In this document: positions 1 to 6,809 of the stretch, piece after piece
Layout: each line of letters begins with the position of its first letter
Numbering within the stretch: the stretch's first letter is position 1
Origin: Candidatus Rokuibacteriota bacterium
Lineage (GTDB): Bacteria; Methylomirabilota; Methylomirabilia; Rokubacteriales; CSP1-6
Length of the DNA: 46,241 bases
Direction of reading: 5' to 3'
NCBI GenBank assembly: GCA_003220685.1
Contig: QHTE01000013.1
Span: forward strand, 36,052 to 82,292
Position numbers and translations under genes: made by a program
Notes under the pieces: model-generated
What the model was told of the DNA's origin: nothing
Seen by the model: the letters and a program-made list of their open reading frames with translations, nothing else
Databases searched by the model: none

Positions 1-2
1 CC

Positions 3-1314
3 CCGGCCCCACCGCCTCCAGCTGCGCAGCCCGCGCAAGCCCAGCCGCCGGGCGACGACGACGTCCAGCCCTTCAAGCCGGAGGAGCTCGAGGCGATCGT
101 CGCGCCGATCGCGCTCTATCCCGATCCGCTGGTGGCGCAGGTGATGATGGCGGCCACCTACCCGCTCGAGGTGATCCAGGCCGCCCGGCTCATGAAGGGC
201 AACCCGAACTTGAAGGACACGGCGCTCAACGAAGAGCTCAAGAAGTACGACTGGGACGACAGCGTGAAGTCGCTGTGCAGCTTTCCCCAGACTCTCGAGC
301 TCTTGAACGAGAAGATCGACTGGATGCAGAAGCTCGGCGATGCCTTCCTCGACCAGAGGAAGGACACCATGGACGCCATCCAGCGTATGCGGGCGAAGGC
401 GCAGGCGCAGGGCAATCTCCAGTCCAACGAGCAGCAGAAGGTGATCGTCGAGGCAGCCGCGGCGCAGCCGGCAGCGCCGGGACAGCCGGCTCCGCCCGCG
501 GAGCAGACAGTCATCAAGATCGAGCCGGTGAATCCGCAGGTCGTCTACGTGCCGAGCTACAACCCGACCGTCGTCTACGGGTCCTACCCGCCGGCCTATC
601 CGCCTTACTACCCGTATCCGCCGGCCTACCCCTGGGGCGCGGCGGCGATCTCGTTCGGCGTGGGGATGGCGGTCGGCGCGGCGGTCTGGGGCGGCTGTAA
701 CTGGGGTGGCGGCGACGTCGACGTCGACGTCAACAAGTCCAACAACTTCACCAACAACGTGAACCGCGGGGACAAGGCCACCCAGATCAAGAACGAGCGG
801 AACAGTCGCCAGAGCCAAGGCGGCAAGCAATCGTTCAATCACGATCCGTCGCACCGCAAGGGCGCCCAGTATCGCGACAAGGGCACCCAGCAGAAGTACG
901 GCCGCGGCAACAGTCCCCAAGCCGGTTCGCGCGACGCCTACCGCGGGCGCGGCGATGAGCACTCGCGACGCTGGGGGTGGGCAGCGTGGCGCGTCGGCGA
1001 GCACTCGCGACGCCGGGGGCGGGCAACGTGGCCCGTCGGCGGGCACTCGCGAGGCCGGCGCCGGCGGAGCACAGCAACGCGGTGGCGGCGGGCGTGAGGC
1101 CGGGGGATTCGAGGGCATGGGGCAAGGTGGTCAACAGCGCGCCAACAGCCAGCGCGGCCAGTCCAGCGTGAGCTCGTCGCGTGCGAGCGGCTACAGCGGT
1201 GGCGGCGGGGGCAGCCGAGGTGGCGGGGGCGGCGGCGGTGGTGGTGGCGGCGCCAAGGGCGGTGGTGGGGGCGGCGGCGGGAGAGGTGGAGGCGGAGGCG
1301 GAGGGCGGCGATGA
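3..1314 (+). CDS. DUF3300 family secreted protein, 5'-partial, with apparent frameshift
   Basis: The reading frame is open from the first bases of the window, so the true start lies upstream. It shows the DUF3300 signature: an 'IVAPIALYPDPLVAQ' segment at about 90-140 followed by 'TYPLEVIQAARL'. Next come a Pro/Tyr-rich stretch (about 540-640), a Gly/Ala hydrophobic segment and an Asp/Asn-rich part. The frame reads well to about 950, then turns into an Arg/Trp-rich tail ending at 1097. The next frame from 955 instead gives a Gly/Ser/Gln-rich tail typical of the family. That frame stops at 1312-1314, overlapping the DUF2950 start by ATGA. I therefore infer one gene with a frameshift near 956-958; comparison with the downstream 42-bp repeats suggests two missing bases. 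DUF3300 has no established biochemical role. It commonly neighbours DUF2950, as here. The frameshift may be natural or a sequence error. Confidence 0.8.
958..1065 (+). repeat. 42-bp direct repeat inside the DUF3300 tail
   Basis: Two near-identical 42-bp units (958-999 and 1000-1041) and a partial third (1042-1065) each begin with a variant of AGCACTCGCGA. In the 955 frame they encode repeats of the type STRDAGGGQRG-(A/P)SA. The unit length is a multiple of three, so copy-number change would keep frame. A small indel at the first unit boundary explains the frameshift of the host gene. Confidence 0.7.
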
Positions 1315-2234
1315 AAGCTCTGAGCATCGCGCTCGTGCTCGCGATCGGTTTGCAAGGCGCGGTATTCGCTGATCCGCCCGGGCAGAAGAGCTTCGATTCC
1401 CTGGACGACGCGGTCAACGCGCTCGTTGGCGCCTTTCGCTCCGGGGACCGAAAGGCACTCGTCCAGGTCCTTGGCCCCAAAGGGGTCCCAGTTGTCTCGT
1501 CCGGTGACATCGTCGCCGACCGCGAGGCATACCAGCGGTTCGTGGCGGCCTACGACCGTGCTCACCGGCTCGAGGGCGGCGGTGGCAAAGTCGTCCTCTA
1601 CGTCGGCGACGACGACTTTCCGGTTCCCATCCCTCTCGTGCCCGACGGCCCGCGGTGGTTCTGGGACACCGACGCGGGCGACGACGAGATCCTCTTTCGG
1701 CGGATCGGACGGAACGAGCTCTCCGCGATCCAGGTGTGCCTGGCCTATGTCGACGCCCAGCGCGAATACTATTCGAGGGACCGCGGCACCGGGCTGCTCG
1801 AGTACGCCCAACGCCTGGAGAGCACCAAGGGCAAGCGCGACGGTCTCTACTGGGAGACGAAGCCCAGCGAGAGACCGAGTCCGCTCGGCCCGCTCGTCGC
1901 CGAGGCCAGGGCGGCCGGCTACGCGAGGCCCGAACCTGGCAAGCGGTCGCCGTATTACGGCTATCTCTATCGCCCGCTGTTTGTTCAGGGCCCCGCTGCG
2001 CCCGGCGGAGCCTACGACTACGTCGTCAAGGGGCACATGATCGGGGGGTTCGCGCTCGTGGCCTACCCGGCCAGCTACGGCGTCTCGGGCATCACGACGT
2101 TCATCGTGAGCCACGACGGCGTCGTCTACCAGAAGGACTTCGGGCCGAAGACCGCGCAGGTCGCGAACGCGATGAAGACCTTCAACCCCGACAAGACGTG
2201 GACCAAGATCGCCGACGACACGAGCGCACGATGA
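1311..2234 (+). CDS. DUF2950 family exported protein
   Basis: A 307-residue protein with an N-terminal signal peptide (hydrophobic residues about 3-19, cleavage near 'VFAD'). It is followed by a full-length DUF2950 domain. Family-like landmarks are the early 'FDSLDDAVNALVGAFRSGD' segment, the 'YGYLYRPLFVQG' block near residues 215-225, and the C-terminal segment with 'GISGITTFIVSHDGVVYQKDFG' character that ends in 'KTFNPDKTW'. The start overlaps the stop of the DUF3300 frame by ATGA, and its own stop overlaps the next lipoprotein gene in the same way, so all three are probably translated in a coupled way. The function is unknown. The pair DUF3300-DUF2950 is recurrent, and its export suggests a periplasmic or envelope role. 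That role is inference. Confidence 0.9.
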   Translation: MKALSIALVLAIGLQGAVFADPPGQKSFDSLDDAVNALVGAFRSGDRKALVQVLGPKGVPVVSSGDIVADREAYQRFVAAYDRAHRLEGGGGKVVLYVGDDDFPVPIPLVPDGPRWFWDTDAGDDEILFRRIGRNELSAIQVCLAYVDAQREYYSRDRGTGLLEYAQRLESTKGKRDGLYWETKPSERPSPLGPLVAEARAAGYARPEPGKRSPYYGYLYRPLFVQGPAAPGGAYDYVVKGHMIGGFALVAYPASYGVSGITTFIVSHDGVVYQKDFGPKTAQVANAMKTFNPDKTWTKIADDTSAR

Positions 2235-2584
2235 CCACCCGTCGAGGCCTGCTGATGGCAGGGCTCTGCGCGAGCCTGCTCGCAGGTTGTACGTACTACG
2301 AAGTGGCGCCCGGCGTCTCCGCGACGCCGCCCGCGAACACGTTCGATCGCGCATGGGGCGCGGCGCGCAACGCGATGCAGGAGCAGGGCGTGCGCATCGT
2401 CCAGGAAGACCGCTCGACCGGCACCCTGCGCGGCAACTACAGCGGGATCGACGTGCTCGCGCTGGTGCGCACGCAGGCCGACGGAAGCGTCCGCATCGAG
2501 TTCAGGACGGTCGGCGCCACGACGGTCGATCCGCAGCTGATCGAGCGCATCTCGAGCTCGTACGACCGGCTGATGGGTCGCTGA
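2231..2584 (+). CDS. small lipoprotein of unknown function
   Basis: A 117-residue protein. The N-terminus 'MTTRRGLLMAGLCASLLAGC' is a type II signal peptide with lipobox LLAGC, so Cys20 should be lipidated. The mature part has a beta-rich pattern ('GVRIVQEDRSTGTLRGNYSG', 'VRIEFRTVGA') and a C-terminal amphipathic helix. It resembles the small outer-membrane-associated lipoproteins that measure about 100-120 residues, but I cannot assign a family firmly. The ATG overlaps the DUF2950 stop (ATGA), so it is the third member of the DUF3300-DUF2950 unit. Confidence 0.82.
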   Translation: MTTRRGLLMAGLCASLLAGCTYYEVAPGVSATPPANTFDRAWGAARNAMQEQGVRIVQEDRSTGTLRGNYSGIDVLALVRTQADGSVRIEFRTVGATTVDPQLIERISSSYDRLMGR

Positions 2585-2678
2585 CCGCCTCGACTCCGCT
2601 CCGCGCTATCCGCGCTTCTTGCCCTGGGATTGACGGTGGTCTAGCATGGCCAGCGTCTCAACACAGGAGGACAGGGCG

Positions 2679-3626
2679 ATGGCACCGATCAAGGCGACGG
2701 ATCTGGCGTTCGGGCGGCTCCGGTCCCCGGACCTCGACATGGCCGAGGAGTTCCTCACCAACTTCGGCATGGTGCGCGCGGCCAGGACGAACACCGCGCT
2801 CTACATGCGGGGCACCGATGCGCCCCACCACATCCACGTCACGGAGAAGGGCGATCCCGGCTTCGTGGGGATCGCCTACTACGCGGCCAGTCTCGACGAT
2901 CTGAAGAAGATGTCCAAAGCGCCGGGCGCCTCGAGCGTCGAGGACATCGACGAGCCGGGCGGCGGCAAGCGGGTACGGCTGAAGGAGCCGAACGGCTATC
3001 AGATCGAGGTCGTCTACGGGATCAAGAAGCTCAAGCCGATCCTCGTGAAGCACCAGCCGCTCAACCTCGGAGCGGAAGGGCTCAAGCGCGCCGGCAAGGT
3101 GATGCGGATCCACATGGGCTCCTCGCGCGTCAAGCGGATCGGCCACGCGGTCATGGCGTCGCCGAAGGTCGTCGAGACGGCGCGCTGGTTCCGCGAGACG
3201 CTCGGCTTCATCTGCTCGGACGACGTCTACGCCGGGAGCAAGGACAACATCATCGGCTCGTTCAACCGGCTCGATCGCGGGAGCACGTACGTCGACCACC
3301 ACGTGTTCTTCTGCGTCAGGAACGAGCGCGCCGGCCTGAACCACTTCTCGTTCGAGGTGGCGGACATCGACGACGTCTTCACCGGCCACGAGCACCTGAA
3401 GAAGCTCGGCAAGTACGAGCACATGTGGGGCATCGGGCGCCATCTGCTGGGCAGCCAGATCTACGACTACTGGTCGGATCCGTGGGGCCGCGTGCACGAG
3501 CACTGGTCCGACACGGACCGGCTGAACGTGAAGAACGGCTCGAACCTGATCTCGGCGGAGGACGGGCTCATCTCGCAGTGGGGCGAGCGGCCGCCGGAGC
3601 GGTTCCTCAACCGGGTGATCGCGTAG
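2679..3626 (+). CDS. two-domain type I extradiol (catechol-type) ring-cleavage dioxygenase, VOC superfamily
   Basis: A 315-residue protein of two VOC modules. The C-terminal module holds the facial triad expected of Fe(II) extradiol dioxygenases: His156 (in 'RIGHAVMASP'), His222 (in 'GLNHFSFEV') and Glu274 (in 'RVHEHWSD'). Length and architecture fit the 2,3-dihydroxybiphenyl/catechol 2,3-dioxygenase group, which opens the ring of catecholic compounds next to the hydroxyls using O2. The substrate cannot be read from sequence. I chose the ATG at 2679 because an AGGAGG lies at 2665-2670. The upstream in-frame ATG at 2646 lacks such a site. The gene stands 74 bp before the selenoprotein pair. 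Confidence 0.88.
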   Translation: MAPIKATDLAFGRLRSPDLDMAEEFLTNFGMVRAARTNTALYMRGTDAPHHIHVTEKGDPGFVGIAYYAASLDDLKKMSKAPGASSVEDIDEPGGGKRVRLKEPNGYQIEVVYGIKKLKPILVKHQPLNLGAEGLKRAGKVMRIHMGSSRVKRIGHAVMASPKVVETARWFRETLGFICSDDVYAGSKDNIIGSFNRLDRGSTYVDHHVFFCVRNERAGLNHFSFEVADIDDVFTGHEHLKKLGKYEHMWGIGRHLLGSQIYDYWSDPWGRVHEHWSDTDRLNVKNGSNLISAEDGLISQWGERPPERFLNRVIA

Positions 3627-3700
3627 CGCGGGGGCGCCACCGCGCGCCCCCGCCGCGACGATGCCCGCCCGGCTGATCGATCTCCCTCGAGGAGGACCCC

Positions 3701-4354
3701 ATGACCCTGCAGGAACAGCTCGACAAGCTGCGCGAGGCGTCCAAGGCACGGATCCCGGCGGAAGCGCGGGAGATCATGGCCCGCAGCGTCGAGGACCTGC
3801 GAGCCTCCGGCATCATGAGCCGGATCACGAAGGTGGGGCAGCCGGCGCCGGACTTCACCCTTCCCAACGCCGGCGGACGCCAGGTGAGCCTGGCCGAGCT
3901 GCGGGCGCGCGATTCCGTCGTGCTGTCCTTCTACCGCGGCCGGTGGTGACCCTACTGCAACGCGGAGCTGGCAGCTCTGCAGCGCGCTCTGCCCGAGATC
4001 ACCGCCGCCGGCGCGAGCCTCGCCGTCATCTCGCCGCAAGTGGCGAGGACGCCGCGCGAGACCCAGGAGCCCGAGACATACGCATACGAAATGCTGCGCG
4101 ACTTCGGCAATAAAGTCGCCGAATCGTACGGTCTGGTATTCACCCTGCCCGACGACCTGCGCGAGATCTACACGAAGTTCGGGATCGATCTGCCGCGCGG
4201 CAACGGTGACGGCACGTGGCGACTCCCTGTCCCGGCCCGATTCGTCATCGATCGGCAGGGCGTCGTCCGCGCGGTCGACGCCGATGCGGACTACACGCGC
4301 CGGCCGGAGCCGGCCGACACGGTGAAGATCCTCGAGCCGCTGCGGCGGGCCTGA
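3701..4354 (+). CDS. peroxiredoxin-like selenoprotein (UGA = Sec83), AhpC/TSA fold
   Basis: Conceptual translation through the UGA at 3947-3949 gives 217 residues. The N-terminal helix (1-45) is followed by a thioredoxin-fold AhpC/TSA domain: 'VGQPAPDFTLPNAGG' at 46-59, 'VVLSFYRGRW' at 73-82, then U83-P-Y-C86-N-A-E-L. Cysteine homologues of this family have FYRGxWCPYCxxEL, so UGA replaces exactly the catalytic cysteine and keeps the resolving Cys86 of a CxxC-type motif. The downstream part is intact in the same frame to the TGA at 4352-4354, with 'VPARFVIDRQGVVRAVDADADY' character. A GAGGAGG at 3689-3695 precedes the ATG. A SECIS-like hairpin follows the UGA. Expected role: reduction of peroxides or disulfides with a selenol. 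It lies 9 bp upstream of the OsmC-like selenoprotein. A pseudogene is the alternative; the position of the stop and the hairpin argue against it. Confidence 0.88.
3955..3982 (+). promoter_or_regulatory. SECIS-like hairpin of the peroxiredoxin-like selenoprotein
   Basis: Downstream of the UGA (3947-3949), CTGCA (3955-3959) pairs with TGCAG (3978-3982), and GAGCT (3965-3969) with AGCTC (3973-3977). They leave a 5-nt 5'-side bulge (3960-3964) and a GGC apical loop (3970-3972). The loop's first G comes after 20 nucleotides counted from the UGA, inside the window known for bacterial SECIS elements (short apical loop with G in its first positions). The element lies inside the coding sequence, as in bacteria generally. 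Confidence 0.75.
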
Positions 4355-4363
4355 GGAATCACG

Positions 4364-4897
4364 ATGGCCTCGGTGCCCGAAGGCTTGAGCCCGAGGATCG
4401 AGACCCGAGAAATCGTGTTCGAGGCCGACGTCGATCTCGTCACGCCGTTTCTCAAGCTGGCCACCGTCAGCCGCGCTGGCGCGGGCCACATGACGTTCGC
4501 CTCTGACGAAGGCCCTGGCCTGGGCGGGCTCGGCTCGGCGCCCACCCCGCTCATGTACTTCAGCGCCGCGCTCGCATTCTGACTGATGACCCAGGTGTCC
4601 CGGTACGGGCACATGCTGAAGATGACGGTGAACGGAATGCGCATGCGCGTGACGGCGCGCTATCGCGTGGACGGCTCGGTGTTGAACGACACGATCCAGG
4701 GCCGGATGCTGGGCGCGGAGACGACCCTGGAGATCGATTCGCCGGACCCACCGGATCTGGTCGCCCGGGTCGTGCGCAACGCCGAGCGAGGGTGCTTCGT
4801 CATGCAGGCGCTCCAGAATCCGGTGCCGGTCAGCGGGCGCACCCTGTTGAACGGCGCTCCCCTGAGCGACGGCGGCGGCTCCGCGAGCCGAGACTGA
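4364..4897 (+). CDS. OsmC-like selenoprotein (UGA = Sec73)
   Basis: Reading through the UGA at 4580-4582 gives a 177-residue OsmC/Ohr-fold protein. The central helix reads 'TPLMYFSAALAF-U-LMTQVSRYGHM'. OsmC homologues have cysteine at this place, the first of their two redox cysteines. The second is retained as Cys144 in 'VRNAERGCFVMQAL'. OsmC/Ohr proteins reduce organic hydroperoxides through this cysteine pair, so Sec73-Cys144 would form a selenenylsulfide couple. The frame is continuous on both sides of the UGA and codon use does not change. The ATG follows the preceding selenoprotein stop by 9 bp, with a GAGGA site across the junction. The next gene starts 2 bp after its stop. A SECIS-like hairpin follows the UGA at the right distance. 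OsmC-like selenoproteins are known from metagenomic surveys. Confidence 0.9.
4595..4612 (+). promoter_or_regulatory. SECIS-like hairpin of the OsmC-like selenoprotein
   Basis: An 18-nt stem-loop starts 12 nt after the UGA. GTG (4595-4597) pairs with CAC (4610-4612), T4598 is bulged, CCCG (4599-4602) pairs with CGGG (4606-4609), and the apical loop is GTA (4603-4605). The architecture of 3 bp, a bulged U, 4 bp and a loop beginning G-U matches the minimal SelB-binding hairpin of E. coli fdhF as I know it. The loop G follows 20 nt after the UGA, the same distance as in the neighbouring selenoprotein gene. Confidence 0.82.
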
Positions 4898-4899
4898 CC

Positions 4900-6006
4900 G
4901 TGCCGGGCACTGGAATCGAAATCATCGGGATGATCTCGACCACGCTCGCGTCGGAGATCTACGGCAAGTCGATCATCACCGGCGCCGTCGACCCGAGCTT
5001 CATCGCCGACTTCGCCCGCGCGCACGAGGAAGGCGGGTTCGACCGCGTGCTGGTCGGCTACGGTTCGACCGGCGCCGACGGCTTCGTGGTCGCCGCGCAC
5101 GCCGCGGCCGCGACCACGCACCTGGGTTTCCTCATCGCCCACCGCCCGGGATTCGTGGCCCCGACCCTCGCCGCGCGCAAAGCGGCCTCGCTCGATCACG
5201 TGACCGGCGGCCGCATCGCGCTCCACATCATCACCGGCGGCAGCGACGTCGAGCAGCAGCGTGACGGCGACTTCCTCGACCACGACGCCCGCTACCGCCG
5301 GACCGACGAGTATCTCGAGGTGCTACGCCGGACCTGGACGAGCGACCGCCCGTTCGACTTCGACGGCGAGTTCTACCGGGTGCGCGGCGCCTTCTCGGAA
5401 GTCAAGCCGCTCCAGCGGCCGGCGATTCCGATCTACTTCGGCGGCGCCTCCGGGCCGGCCCTCGCGGTCGGGGCGCGGCACTGCGACGTGTACGCGCTCT
5501 GGGGCGAGCCGGTGGCGGCCATCCGCCGCTCGATCGCGGAGGTCAGCGCCGCGGCGCCGCCCGGACGGGCGCCGCGCTTCAGCGTCTCGGTGCGCCCGAT
5601 CCTCGGCGCCACCGAGGAGAAAGCCTGGGCCCGCGCGCGCTCCATTCTCGAGCGCATCGTCGAGGTCCGCCGCGGCGCGGCGACGCCGGCGCGGCCTCAG
5701 AGCGTCGGCTCGCAACGCCTGCTCGATCTCGCCGCCCATGGCGAAGTGCACGACAAGCGGCTCTGGACGGCGATCGCCGCCGCCACCGGCGCAGCCGGCA
5801 GCACCACGGCGCTGGTCGGCACGGCGGAGCAGGTCGCCGAATCGCTGCTGGACTACCACGACGCCGGCGCCAGCACGGTGCTGATTCGCGGATTCGACCC
5901 GCTCCAGGATGCGATCGAGTTCGGACGCGACCTGGTGCCCCTCGTGCGAGCCGGCGTCGAGCGCCGCGGACAGCGTAGCGTTCCCGCCGGCTCGCGCGCC
6001 ACGTGA
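4900..6006 (+). CDS. SsuD-like flavin-dependent monooxygenase (alkanesulfonate monooxygenase family)
   Basis: A 368-residue luciferase-like protein with an SsuD-type core: 'FDRVLVGYGSTGADGFVVAAHAA', 'LGFLIAHRPGFVAPTLAARK', 'LDHVTGGRIALHIITGG', 'RYRRTDEYLEVLRRTW' and the 'IPIYFGGASGPAL' strand. SsuD enzymes use FMNH2 and O2 to release sulfite from alkanesulfonates. Relatives act on other sulfur compounds or ring substrates, so the substrate is open. The GTG at 4900, 2 bp after the OsmC-like stop, is taken as start; ATG 4930 is the alternative. Its position directly behind two thiol/selenol peroxidase-type genes suggests a shared sulfur or peroxide stress operon. That link is inference. Confidence 0.85.
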   Translation: MPGTGIEIIGMISTTLASEIYGKSIITGAVDPSFIADFARAHEEGGFDRVLVGYGSTGADGFVVAAHAAAATTHLGFLIAHRPGFVAPTLAARKAASLDHVTGGRIALHIITGGSDVEQQRDGDFLDHDARYRRTDEYLEVLRRTWTSDRPFDFDGEFYRVRGAFSEVKPLQRPAIPIYFGGASGPALAVGARHCDVYALWGEPVAAIRRSIAEVSAAAPPGRAPRFSVSVRPILGATEEKAWARARSILERIVEVRRGAATPARPQSVGSQRLLDLAAHGEVHDKRLWTAIAAATGAAGSTTALVGTAEQVAESLLDYHDAGASTVLIRGFDPLQDAIEFGRDLVPLVRAGVERRGQRSVPAGSRAT

Positions 6007-6136
6007 CGGCCGTGCTCTCCGCCCCCCTCAAATCGGACGGTCGCGCGGCCAGGGCCGAAGCGCGATACAGTATGGCAAGTGCCGGGGTGAACGGATTGCA
6101 GCGGGGGCCCTATCGGTGCTCCGTGGGAGGGACACC

Positions 6137-6580
6137 ATGATCCAGGCGAAGCGGCTCGGTCACGTCGTGCTGAACGTGCGCAATGCGGAGAAGTCACGGG
6201 ACTTCTACACGCAGACCCTGGGCCTGAAGGTGGCCCACGAAAATCTGGAACGCGGCGCCGTATTCCTCAGCTTCGGCAAGGAGCACCACGATCTGGCGCT
6301 GTTCCAGCAGGCGACGGGCGAGCCGCCGGCGAAGACCCAGCCGGGCCTGCATCACGTGGCCTGGCGGCTCGACAACTTCGAGGAGCTGAAGGCCGCCTAC
6401 AAAGAGCTCAAGCGCATGGGGATCCCGCTCGACAGCACGGCGGAGCACAACGTGACGCGCAGCGTCTACTTCTTCGATCCGGATGGCAACCGCGTCGAGC
6501 TCTACTGTGACATGGTCGAGGACGGGTTCGAGACCATGAAGACGGTGGGGCCGAAGCGCGACCCGCTGGACCTCGACTAG
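6137..6580 (+). CDS. VOC family protein (glyoxalase/dioxygenase-like)
   Basis: A 147-residue single-chain VOC protein of two beta-alpha-beta-beta-beta units. Likely metal ligands are His9 ('RLGHVVLNV'), His72 or His73 ('GLHHVAWRLDN') and Glu121 ('DPDGNRVELYCD'). The metal site suits a lyase, isomerase or dioxygenase, but the reaction cannot be fixed. ATG at 6137 is preceded by GGGAGG at 6125-6130, which supports this start over longer in-frame options. The gene is monocistronic: 130 bp separate it from the SsuD-like gene, and a strong hairpin follows. Confidence 0.85.
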   Translation: MIQAKRLGHVVLNVRNAEKSRDFYTQTLGLKVAHENLERGAVFLSFGKEHHDLALFQQATGEPPAKTQPGLHHVAWRLDNFEELKAAYKELKRMGIPLDSTAEHNVTRSVYFFDPDGNRVELYCDMVEDGFETMKTVGPKRDPLDLD

Positions 6581-6603
6581 AGCCCGCCCTCTCCCGCGCT
6601 CGA

Positions 6604-6640
6604 CGACGCCGGTCAGCACGCCGCGTGCTGGCCGGCGTCG
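6604..6640. terminator. long GC hairpin between convergent genes
   Basis: A 17-bp stem with one T-G mismatch (6604-6620 with 6624-6640) closes a 3-nt loop. It sits between the VOC gene (plus strand, ends 6580) and the minus-strand unit ending at 6657. No strong T-tract follows on either strand, so intrinsic termination is plausible but not certain. Its place suits a bidirectional terminator. Confidence 0.55.
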
Positions 6641-6656
6641 CGGTTCTGCGGCCGCG

Positions 6657-6809
6657 TCACCGCGCGTCGCGGGGCGCCACGCCAGGAGCGCGGCGGCAGC
6701 CCGTTGGGCGATCCGCGAGACCTATCTGGTGATCGGTCTCCCACCTCGCGGCGCCGCCGGCGCGGCCGACGAGGTTGACGAAGTCTCGCCGGCTGACCTG
6801 CGACGTCAC
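6657..6809 (-). pseudogene. truncated Tat-signal protein, probably remnant of a flavin monoamine oxidase
   Basis: A GTG at 6809-6807 overlaps the M20 peptidase stop (GTGA) and opens a 50-codon frame. It begins with a twin-arginine signal: 'SRRDFVNLVGRAGG' at residues 6-19. After about residue 21 the hydrophobic signal core and any mature domain are missing, and the frame runs into Arg-rich out-of-frame sequence before stopping at 6657. The start of this signal is like that of Tat-exported FAD-dependent amine oxidases that can follow M20 peptidases; that identity is from memory and tentative. I infer deletion of nearly the whole gene. Confidence 0.5.

Noticed and set aside
1195..1314. CRISPR or satellite array in the GGC/GGT-rich stretch
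   Set aside because: It is low-complexity coding sequence for a Gly-rich tail with no repeat-spacer structure. I saw no CRISPR array anywhere in the window.
1191..2354. Long minus-strand ORF over DUF2950
   Set aside because: High GC makes long antisense frames common. Its poly-Pro end is the complement of the Gly-rich tail and it has no family features.
3952..4143. Minus-strand ORF and plus-strand fragments around the peroxiredoxin UGA
   Set aside because: They are shadows of the read-through selenoprotein frame. The fragment starting near 4040 has no ribosome binding site.
4586..4897. A separate gene starting at ATG 4586
   Set aside because: It starts three bases after the in-frame UGA, inside the OsmC helix, and lacks a ribosome binding site. 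It is the C-terminal half of the selenoprotein.
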